Below are positions 24,477-31,478 of a stretch of 34,036 bases of DNA, one piece after another. The DNA comes from Gammaproteobacteria bacterium (lineage in GTDB: Bacteria > Pseudomonadota > Gammaproteobacteria > Pseudomonadales > Azotimanducaceae), in the NCBI GenBank assembly GCA_016874135.1, contig VGVE01000029.1, positions 1-34,036 of the forward strand, written 5' to 3'. Under the pieces are notes generated by a model. It saw only the letters and a list, made by a program, of their open reading frames with translations. It did not search any database and was not told where the DNA came from. Positions within the stretch are counted from its first letter, which is position 1. Each line of letters begins with the position of its first letter. The translations under genes and the position numbers were made by a program.

Positions 24477-24949
24477 GCCTCACAGGAATAGACAACTGGT
24501 TCGAGGATTTTGCCGTCGGCGATGTGTATCAACATGCGCGTGGCAAGACTGTTACTGAACAGGACAATGTTGGTATCACCCTGCAGGTGCTCAATACCGC
24601 AGAGGGTCATTTCAATGATGATCTGATGAAGAAGGCCGGGGTTGGAGGACGGGGTTGGACCGAACGAGTGGTGTTTGGTGGTGTGACGATCGCCATCGTG
24701 ATCGGCCTCACCATGCAGGACACCGGTGAAAACGCCTTTGCCGAACTCATGCTCGACAAGATTCGTCTGAAGAGGCTGATTTTTCATGGCGATACGCTCT
24801 ATGCCTTCACTGAAGTGCTGAACAAGAGCGCATCAGCGGATCGCGCCGATGCGGGTGTCGTTCATTTCAGGCACTGGGGTGTGAACCAGAAAGATCAGAC
24901 CGTCTTCGAGGGAGAACGCAAGGTTCTCATCCGCCGTCGCATCCGTTGA
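24473..24949 (+). CDS. MaoC-like hydratase, second copy
   Basis: A 158-residue hot-dog-fold protein with the opening NWFEDFAVGDVYQHARGKT, EQDNVGITLQVLNTAEGHFN, a central FGGVTIAIVIGLTMQDTGEN, and the C-terminal strand HWGVNQKDQTVFEGERKVLIRRR. The N-Q-x-D/E phrase here is intact, unlike in the first copy. Paired MaoC genes beside a CitE-like lyase are known from mesaconyl-CoA and methylmalyl-CoA chemistry, where hydratase halves form one active site; that is family knowledge applied by context. The ATG is in the ATGA overlap with the first copy. The next gene starts 28 bases on. Confidence 0.87.
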   Translation: MSLTGIDNWFEDFAVGDVYQHARGKTVTEQDNVGITLQVLNTAEGHFNDDLMKKAGVGGRGWTERVVFGGVTIAIVIGLTMQDTGENAFAELMLDKIRLKRLIFHGDTLYAFTEVLNKSASADRADAGVVHFRHWGVNQKDQTVFEGERKVLIRRRIR

Positions 24950-24977
24950 ACAACTATCTGTCGAAGGATCACTGAAC

Positions 24978-25889
24978 ATGTCTGCACAACCGAAACGCGC
25001 CCGTAGATGCCAGCTCTCCGTACCGGGTTCGAGCGAAAAGATGATGGCCAAGGTGGCTGACCTCGAACTCGATCATGTGTTCCTCGATCTCGAGGACGCG
25101 GTTGCACCATCCGCAAAGCCCGGAGCACGCGGCATGATCGTCGAAGCGATCAACCGCCATACCTGGCGACCACGTACAGTCTGTGTGCGCATCAATGATG
25201 TGGAAACCGAGTGGTGTCATGACGACATCATCGAAGTGGTCACCGGTGCGGGCGCAAGACTCGATACCATCATGCTCACCAAGGCGAAGAAGGCCGCGGA
25301 TGTGCAATTCGTACACCTTCTGCTCGATCAGCTGGAAAAGAAACTCAAACTCAAACGCCGTATCGGCATCGAGTGCCTGATCGAAGAAGTCGAGGGCATG
25401 ATGCACGTGGAAGAAATCGCGGCCGCGAGTGATCGACTCGAATGCCTGATCTTCGGTATGGGCGACTATTCCGCGAGCCAGCAGATGCAACTTGGAGAAG
25501 TCGGCAGCACCGGTGGCTACCCGCCTGATCTCTGGCACTACCCCAGGTACAAGATGACTATTGCGTGCCGAGCCAACAGGATTGATCCGGTGGACGGTCC
25601 CTACGCAAACTTTCGCAATCCGGACGGGTATCGCAAAGAAGCCGAGCGCGCCTTCATCCTTGGCATGGTCGGCAAATGGGCGATACATCCGAGCCAGGTG
25701 GAACTGGCGCAGGCGATCTTCTCACCCTCACCCGAAGCCATCGCCTCAGCCCGCAAGCAGAAGGCTGCCTATGACGAAGCGCTGGCCAAAGGGCTTGGCG
25801 CCATCAACGTGGATGGCGTGATGGTGGATGCGGCGAGCATCCGCATCGTCCAAAACAGCCTGGACCGCGCAGACCTTTACCGCCTCTGA
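24978..25889 (+). CDS. CitE-like CoA-ester lyase (HpcH/HpaI superfamily)
   Basis: A 303-residue TIM-barrel lyase of the citrate-lyase beta / malyl-CoA lyase type. It has RRCQLSVPGSSEKMMAK at the start, VFLDLEDAVAPSAKPGAR, RIGIECLIEEVEGMMHVEEI with the metal Glu, CLIFGMGDYSAS with the metal Asp, and GKWAIHPSQVELA, all family landmarks. Such enzymes split or form malyl-CoA-type thioesters to glyoxylate or pyruvate plus an acyl-CoA. With two MaoC hydratases directly upstream, a substrate like a beta-methylmalyl-CoA or citramalyl-CoA is likely, though not proven. GAAGGATC precedes the ATG. It ends the plus-strand module, convergent with the anti-sigma gene. Confidence 0.9.
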   Translation: MSAQPKRARRCQLSVPGSSEKMMAKVADLELDHVFLDLEDAVAPSAKPGARGMIVEAINRHTWRPRTVCVRINDVETEWCHDDIIEVVTGAGARLDTIMLTKAKKAADVQFVHLLLDQLEKKLKLKRRIGIECLIEEVEGMMHVEEIAAASDRLECLIFGMGDYSASQQMQLGEVGSTGGYPPDLWHYPRYKMTIACRANRIDPVDGPYANFRNPDGYRKEAERAFILGMVGKWAIHPSQVELAQAIFSPSPEAIASARKQKAAYDEALAKGLGAINVDGVMVDAASIRIVQNSLDRADLYRL

Positions 25890-25920
25890 CAACCCTCAAC
25901 ACGCGGATACGCGGCGCGCT

Positions 25921-26604
25921 CTATTTCTGGTGATCCGGCGTCGGCACCGGATGCTCTGGGGTGATCAGATTGGCCGCGAGAACGACCACCGTGGCGACGA
26001 CCGTCGCTGCCATCGCAGGTAGTATGTGGCTCAGAAAGATGTGCACCGGGTCGCACATACACGCCACATGCATGAGTGTCGCGGGCAAAACCATGGTGGC
26101 ACCCGCCAGTGGCGCGGCGGCCTGCAGGGGCTGTAGCGGAAAGCGGCGTCGAATCAGTCCTATCGCGCCAATGAGCGGCGGAAGTGATATCAGCAGCGCC
26201 TCCCAGATACACGTCTCACGTTTGCCCGCCATGCTGGGTTCCACTGCGGGATGACCCAATAGCCCGGCACCAACGCTGCCAACGAACACACCCGCCAATA
26301 CAAATGCTGCAACGATGCCAAGGCGAGCTTGGGTACCCCGTATCGAGCGAAGAAATCCCCACAGCGCCATCGCAAAACTGGCGCCCAGCCCGGCAAGCAG
26401 TTCCAGCAGGAGCCGAGGGTGTTGAAGCGTCTGGGCAAACCACTCGTCACGGTAGGGCCCGAGCAAGAACAAACAGCCCGCCACCCACAAAAAACTTACC
26501 GAAAACCAGAGCAGCGTTACTGTTAGCGGTGACAAAACGACGCGCCAGCGGCGCAAATCGCTGGCCAGCGACTCAATCAACTGTTCTGTGCGAGGAGGAT
26601 TCAT
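25921..26604 (-). CDS. NrsF/DUF1109-type membrane anti-sigma factor
   Basis: A 227-residue protein with a cytoplasmic start (MNPPRTEQLIESLASDLRRW) and six hydrophobic segments. It matches the NrsF/DUF1109 group, including KRETCIWEALL and HVACMCDPVHIFLSH, whose cysteines are required for signal sensing in Caulobacter NrsF. It should hold the ECF sigma factor inactive at the membrane until the signal (heavy-metal or oxidative stress in the studied case) changes the cysteines. The start overlaps the sigma stop (ATGA at 26604-26601), the usual order for such pairs. The stop is TAG. Its reading frame is intact even though the sigma gene is not. Confidence 0.85.
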   Translation of the reverse strand: MNPPRTEQLIESLASDLRRWRVVLSPLTVTLLWFSVSFLWVAGCLFLLGPYRDEWFAQTLQHPRLLLELLAGLGASFAMALWGFLRSIRGTQARLGIVAAFVLAGVFVGSVGAGLLGHPAVEPSMAGKRETCIWEALLISLPPLIGAIGLIRRRFPLQPLQAAAPLAGATMVLPATLMHVACMCDPVHIFLSHILPAMAATVVATVVVLAANLITPEHPVPTPDHQK

Positions 26605-27151
26605 GCCATGTCCTCCTGCAACATTCGCTTCACCATCTTGATCGCTCGGGAAACCCGTACCCGCAGGGTGACTTCGCTGATGCCAATGTGTTGCGCAGAC
26701 TCCGCAATGCTTCGTCCTTGCAAGCGCGTGAGATTGAACGCTTCCGGATAGGTGGGCTGCAAACGGGACAGGAGTTGACCGGTATAGATTGAGGCATCCA
26801 GTTCCGTCAGGCCGGGATCAGAAGGTTCCAGGGCCGCATGTTCATGGTATGCGTCCTGTTTTTTGCGAGCTCGCAAACTGTCGATACATCGATTTTGCAC
26901 AATCGCGAAATACCAGGCACGAAAAGGTCCGTCAGGACGGAAAGTCTGACGGGCACGATGCAACGCCAACAACGACTCCTGTACCACATCCTCGATCAAC
27001 TCAAAAAGCCGAATCGGGCAATCAGGAACGCACGTGTGACTGTCGCCAGCTCATGCAGCAACTGCCGATACGCGGACTCGTCTCCTCCCTGCGCCTTGAT
27101 CATGAGTGCTTTCCAGCGCTCTTCGTCGGATTCGTACCTCGACAATACCAT
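26601..27151 (-). pseudogene. ECF sigma factor, frameshifted at a run of five T
   Basis: Two frames give one ECF sigma factor of about 182 residues. The first, from ATG 27151, reads ESDEERWKALMIKAQGGDES, HELATVTRAFLIARFGF, and then stops at TGA 26998-26996. The second carries on with ELIEDVVQESLLALHRA, FRAWYFAIVQNRCIDSLR, the linker, and region 4 with ESAQHIGISEVTLRVRVSRA. The junction falls at the T5 run (plus-strand A5, 27003-27007). A one-base slip would restore the frame. Programmed slippage, mutation or a read error at the short homopolymer are all possible. AGGAGG lies two bases before ATG 27151. The pair with the NrsF-like gene and the ECF-type promoter at 27950-27978 suggests a self-regulated unit. 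Confidence 0.78.
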
Positions 27152-27160
27152 TCCCTCCTG

Positions 27161-27217
27161 AAACCGGGCCGGTGCCGTTCAAGGCTGACCCGGTTTAATT
27201 CCGATGCGCTGCATCGG
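27161..27217 (-). other. Two hairpins between spondin and sigma genes
   Basis: CCGATGC and GCATCGG (27201-27217) form a 7-bp stem with a 3-base loop; AAACCGGG and CCCGGTTT (27161-27168 and 27189-27196) form an 8-bp stem with a 20-base loop. The second sits just before the sigma ribosome site. Neither has a T-run. They may reduce read-through or modulate translation of the sigma gene. Confidence 0.35.
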
Positions 27218-27224
27218 AGGAGGG

Positions 27225-27920
27225 TCAGTGAATCCTTTGGACTCGTATCACGGCTACAGGGTTCCGCCAGTCGTCAACAAAAGGTGAAAGCACATCGCCG
27301 CCAACATCAGGCGCCAGATCGTGGAAACCGTTGCTCACATGAACGAAACCTTCCTCGCCCGGGTTCGAGCCTGGTGAATGGCCGACTCCACCGCAGCGGG
27401 GCCCCGGGATATTCCAGCAGTTTTGATCATTAGCTTCCGTACCCGCGTCATAGGCCACTGCTCTCACGATCTTCTGCCCTGCCACAGGCAACCGGACCGT
27501 GTTCACCGCCATAAACGCGTCGTTGGTGGGGATCAACTTCGCGGCAATGCTGAGGTGGGTTTGACCCCATCGCGGGCTCACAACCGTCGACACTGAACGA
27601 CCCGGAGCCAACAGGCCGGGAATCGTTACTGTCGATCCGACTCTTTGCTGCACCTCAGCAGCGAGCGTCGCCGGGTTGCCGTCTTCTGCGAGTATTTCCA
27701 ACCCGGCTGAAGCCGCCTGCCCGGAGGTAAAGAGCGCCACCTGGTCACGATGCGTCACCATCAGCTGAGGGGTGAAAGTCTGGCCTTTGGTGATGTTGGT
27801 GATGGTCACACGGTATTGAATGCCTGGCTCCGTGGCTGATGCCGTGGCAACCGAGAGCGATAATAGACAACCGGCGGCTACAACTGCAGTTTTCCGGATT
27901 TTGCGAAACAACTGATCCAT
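27225..27920 (-). CDS. Secreted spondin-domain protein
   Basis: A 231-residue protein with a signal peptide (KTAVVAAGCLLSLSVATASA) and a Spondin_N-like domain: YRVTITNITKGQTFTPQLMVTH, LAEDGNPATLA, PGRSVSTVV, and FMAVNTVRLP. The tail includes CWNIPGPRCGG, with two cysteines that could form a disulfide, and HVSNGFHDL. Bacterial spondin-domain proteins are periplasmic or surface proteins of unclear role. I use ATG 27920 because GAGGAC lies eight bases upstream; ATG 27935 has none. It lies right behind the ECF-type promoter and ahead of the sigma gene with 73 bases between, so it is the probable first gene and target of that sigma factor. Confidence 0.8.
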   Translation of the reverse strand: MDQLFRKIRKTAVVAAGCLLSLSVATASATEPGIQYRVTITNITKGQTFTPQLMVTHRDQVALFTSGQAASAGLEILAEDGNPATLAAEVQQRVGSTVTIPGLLAPGRSVSTVVSPRWGQTHLSIAAKLIPTNDAFMAVNTVRLPVAGQKIVRAVAYDAGTEANDQNCWNIPGPRCGGVGHSPGSNPGEEGFVHVSNGFHDLAPDVGGDVLSPFVDDWRNPVAVIRVQRIH

Positions 27921-27949
27921 GGTCACTGTCCTCATTGATTGGGACAGCA

Positions 27950-27978
27950 GATACGCGGGAGAGGTCGAAAAAGTTACA
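27950..27978 (-). promoter_or_regulatory. ECF-type promoter of the spondin gene
   Basis: On the minus strand TGTAAC (27978-27973) is followed after 17 bases by CGTATC (27955-27950), about 30 bases ahead of ATG 27920. A GTAAC-type -35 and CGT-type -10 are usual for ECF sigma targets, and an ECF gene lies just downstream. The match is visible; use by that sigma factor is inferred. Confidence 0.55.
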
Positions 27979-28055
27979 TGCAGAGAAAAAATTTCCGCAG
28001 CGCGTCGTTCCAGACAGAAACGAACGTCTACCGGGCCAAGGCTTGCAGGCGGCGA

Positions 28056-29393
28056 TCAGCTCAGTTCATGCGCCCGAGAGAGATCTGACTTCAGGTCTTT
28101 TGCCGCCATCAGATAGAACACCGTAGACAGCACATTGAAGATCAACACGCTGACGAGGGCCCACTGGATCGACCGGACGCCAAGGTCGGTGTTGGCGTTG
28201 AGCCAGTCTGAGGTAGCACCGACGATGAGCGGACCAAGACCCATGCTGATGAGATTGAGGATGAAGAGCAGGATCGACGCCGTCAGCGCCCGCATCCTCG
28301 GCCCAACCATGCCCTGCGCCAGTGCAAACGTCGGCCCGAGGTAATAGGCGCCGAGAAATCCTGGTATCGCACCGATCCAGAATGCCAGGATCGGATCCGG
28401 CAACAGGTACATCGTTGTAGAAAACGGCACGCTGACGAGCGTGGCAATACCCGGCAGCCAGACATACCAGCGAACATCGTTCTTGCCGAGTTTGTCGGCG
28501 AAGTAGCCACCAGAGGTCGTTCCCAGAATCCCGGCGAATCCGAGGTAAAACAGCACCAGCCCGATATCGGACGGGCTCATTTCGTGGACCCGCTGGAACA
28601 TCATCGGCACGAAAGGACCGACGCCATAACCAACAAGCGCATGCAGCGCGCCACCGAGCGCCATGTAACGGAAGCTGCGCCGGCTCCACAGCGCCGCGAA
28701 CACTTCCATGATGGGCGGCTCTTCCTTCTTCGCTTCAACCGCGAGCTGGGAGTGACTGCGAACGGGCTCGCGCAACCCGAATCGAACAAATACCGCCATC
28801 GCGATACCCGGCAAGCCAACGATGATGAACGCTTCGCGCCAGCTGAAGTTTTCCGTCAGCCAGCCGCCGAAGAGGAACCCCAGCATCGTGCCGACTGGAA
28901 TACCGAGGGCATAGATACCCAACGCCGTTGCCCGCCGATCCTGTGCAAAATAGTCAGAGATCATCGAGTGAGACGGTGGGCTGCCACCGGCTTCCCCTAC
29001 CGCCACACCGATGCGCGCGGCAAGCAGCTGCCAGAAGTTGCCGGCAAGACCACACAGTGCCGTCGCTCCACTCCACAAGGCCAGACAGATCGCGAGGATA
29101 TTGCGGCGATTGCGGCGATCAGCCATCCGGGCTATCGGGATACCGAGGACCGTATAGAAGATCGCGAATGGCAGACCTGCGCCCAAAAGCCCGATCTGCC
29201 AGTCGTACAGTCCCAGATCTTTCTTGATCGACTCAGCGAGGATGTTGACGATCGAACGGTCAATGAAATTGAACACGTAAACGATGAAGAGGACGATCAG
29301 CGCGTACCACGCATAACCTGTCGTCTTCTGCTCTGTTACGCCAAACGTCGGCTTGTCAGCCGCTGATGCAGCCGGAGAGGATTGTTCCGCCAT
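28056..29393 (-). CDS. MFS transporter, spinster-like
   Basis: A 445-residue major facilitator with about 12 hydrophobic segments. Features include YVFNFIDRSIVNILAESIK in helix 1, the motif-A-like GIPIARMADRRNRRNIL between helices 2 and 3, RIGVAVGEAGGSPPSHSMI in helix 4, and GGYFADKLGKND in the second half. This set resembles the spinster-type group often found next to degradation genes for aromatic or hydrophobic compounds. The direction and substrate of transport are not known. GGAAGGAACG precedes the ATG at 29393. The gene lies between the spondin unit and the ABC-F gene, all on the minus strand. Confidence 0.88.
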   Translation of the reverse strand: MAEQSSPAASAADKPTFGVTEQKTTGYAWYALIVLFIVYVFNFIDRSIVNILAESIKKDLGLYDWQIGLLGAGLPFAIFYTVLGIPIARMADRRNRRNILAICLALWSGATALCGLAGNFWQLLAARIGVAVGEAGGSPPSHSMISDYFAQDRRATALGIYALGIPVGTMLGFLFGGWLTENFSWREAFIIVGLPGIAMAVFVRFGLREPVRSHSQLAVEAKKEEPPIMEVFAALWSRRSFRYMALGGALHALVGYGVGPFVPMMFQRVHEMSPSDIGLVLFYLGFAGILGTTSGGYFADKLGKNDVRWYVWLPGIATLVSVPFSTTMYLLPDPILAFWIGAIPGFLGAYYLGPTFALAQGMVGPRMRALTASILLFILNLISMGLGPLIVGATSDWLNANTDLGVRSIQWALVSVLIFNVLSTVFYLMAAKDLKSDLSRAHELS

Positions 29394-29494
29394 TAATCGT
29401 TCCTTCCCCCATCCAATACGGCACTGAGCCTAGCAGCCTTGGATGCGACATGCCTAGCGCATCGCATAATGGCTTCTCGATACAGTGCCGGCAT

Positions 29495-31228
29495 TCAGTC
29501 CAACCCGAGTTTCAACCGCAACTGCTTCAGCTCTTCGGCCCATACCTTTTGACGCTCGGGCTTCTGAAACCGCGCCGGTCGCTTGTGGTCCTCAGCCAGC
29601 AACCGCTCAACTTCAATGAGTCTTTCCAGCGCAGCGTCTTCACCCGCCGGCCTGGATTCTGCTGCAGCGACCCAGGGTGATGTGTCCCGTTGGAGCGTCT
29701 GCGGCCCGGCAGAATCATCAAGCGAAGAAAAGTATTGGTCGGCATCGGAAATCTCGATCAGCTTTCCCCGATGAATCCACCAGAACCGGGTTGCAACCGT
29801 TTCAATGAAACGTCGGTCATGACTCGTGAACAGCAACGATAAACCGGGTTGCACCAGATCCGCTTCCAGCTCCTCTTTCCCCTGCAGGTCGATGTGGTTG
29901 GTGGGCTCGTCCATGATGAGAAGATTCGGCTGATTGAGCTGAAACGTGAGCAAAGTCAGTCGTGCCCGCTCACCACCACTGAGGACACGCACGGAGCGGT
30001 CCCGCTCGATCCACGGAAAGCCCAAGTGAATCAACGCTCGTTTGATGGTCTCTTCGCTTCGCTCCACCCGCGCACGAACCCAGGCATATGTTCCTTCATT
30101 GGCTTCAAACGCCGTCAATTCCTGGTCGAAATAGCCGATGCGCACATTGGGGTTGAAGCGGATGTTCGACTGATTGCCGGTATCCCGTCTCTGGGCTTCG
30201 AGCATCGTACGAATCAGGCTCGACTTGCCGGAGCCATTGAGGCCAAGCAGAGCCACACGATCACCTGGCCTGAAAACAAGTTCGTCAACGTCAAAGAGAT
30301 GCCGGTTATCTGGTGTCGACACATCCACGTGATCGAGGATAAATACCTGCTTAACCTGCAACCATTCCGCGTCCACCGAGAGGGAAAGCCCGGAGCCTTC
30401 GGTCACAAACGTGACTTCGGCTTCGAGGTGGTCAATCCGTTTCTCCATGGACTTTGCCCGCCGGACAAACTTCTCGTTGTCGTGAATACGCCCTCAGGTC
30501 AAGAGCCGTTTGGCGCTCGCCTTAAGTCGTGCGATCTCCTTTTCTTCCGCCGTGCGGGCACGCAGCGCAGCTTCGTCTTCAGCTTCCAGTGCGAGCCGCG
30601 CCTGTGAGCAGGGAGAAGCGAAGTGATAACAACGCAGATCACGCAGCCACAAGGTCTTGTCCGTGGCATCGTCGAGCAGATCACGGTCATGGGAGATCAT
30701 CAGAAAGGCGGGCACGTTTCCTTCCGTGAGGTAACGCTTGAGGTGAACCATCGCCTCCGAATCCATGTGGTTGCCTGATTCATCGAGCAACAGGAGTTCC
30801 GGATCCTGGAGAATCGCACGCGCGAACAGCACCAGGTTCTTCTGTCCTCCACTCAAGTGGTTCAGCGGGGAGTGCCATGAATCCTCAGAAAAACCCAGGG
30901 CATCCAGCAGGCTCTCTGCTCGCCAAGCTTCAACAAGTCGACGATTCGCGTCGAGAGAATCGATCACGGCATCGAGCGCACCTGATACTTCCAGCGCCGC
31001 AGGCAGAAACTGTTCGACAAGACCGACCTTGAGTCCCTGCTGGCGGATGATCCGGCCTGCATCCGGTTGCAGTTCACCGGTGATCAGTTTCAGCAGCGTG
31101 GACTTGCCTGAACCGTTGTGACCGACCAGACCGATTCTGTCACCTGGATCGAGGTGAAAGGTAAGACCTTCAAAAAGCGACTTAGTACCGGCCTGAAAAG
31201 AGAGACCTTGAACAGAGAGCAGTGACAC
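29495..31228 (-). pseudogene. ABC-F ATPase with in-frame TGA at codon 245
   Basis: Two ATPase domains in one frame make a soluble ABC-F protein of 577 codons. Domain 1 has GHNGSGKST (36-44), LSGGQKNL, and a Walker B reading DESGNHMD where relatives have DEP[TG]NH. Then KASAKRLLT is followed by TGA (30496-30494) and the same frame goes on GRIHDNEKFVRRAKSMEKRI. Homologues have Trp-Gly at this point, so TGG to TGA fits. Domain 2 has LNGSGKSS, LSGGERARL and an intact MDEPTNHID. If translation stops at TGA, the product is a half protein of 244 residues. The start is GTG 31228 with a weak site. ABC-F proteins act on ribosomes or antibiotic protection. Confidence 0.87.
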
Positions 31229-31442
31229 AAGTTATCCCGTATGCAGTGGAGGCCATCGCACCGGGTCGAGTGAATGGTGGAAAGAAGATGGACTCTGGGA
31301 GTCGGCAACCCGGGCGCGTTAACGCATCAACAAAGGGGTTGCCCGCTTCCGGTCTCCAAGAACAAATGCGAGACCAAACCCGCACTTGTATGCAGTTGCC
31401 TGCATGAGGTCTCCATGTCGAAAAGTTGAAACCGGGCGATCT
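31229..31442. other. Intergenic stretch with small inverted repeats, no gene
   Basis: No supported coding frame is present between the ABC-F start and the hairpin after the monooxygenase. It holds the palindrome GCGTTAACGC (31316-31325), a 6-bp stem-loop ATGCAG-TTGC-CTGCAT (31390-31405), and GGTCTC/GAGACC further apart. It probably contains the ABC-F promoter and the 3' end of the monooxygenase transcript. Confidence 0.35.
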
Positions 31443-31465
31443 CGGCGCGGTGAATATGCGCGCCG
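31443..31465 (-). terminator. GC-rich hairpin after the monooxygenase gene
   Basis: CGGCGCG and CGCGCCG form a 7-bp stem around nine bases, beginning 14 bases past the TAA at 31479-31481. On the minus strand no strong T-run follows, only GGTTTCAACTTTTC, so it is a weak or factor-aided terminator candidate. Confidence 0.4.
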
Positions 31466-31478
31466 CTTGTCCAAGGGG

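Noticed and set aside
27161..27217. Intrinsic terminator between spondin and sigma genes
   Set aside because: Both stems lack a T-run on the transcribed strand, so they are listed only as hairpins and co-transcription is still favoured.
28584..29366. Long plus-strand open frame of 260 codons opposite the MFS gene
   Set aside because: Its translation is low-complexity and rich in Arg, Asp and His with no family likeness; it mirrors the codon pattern of a clear 12-span transporter on the other strand.
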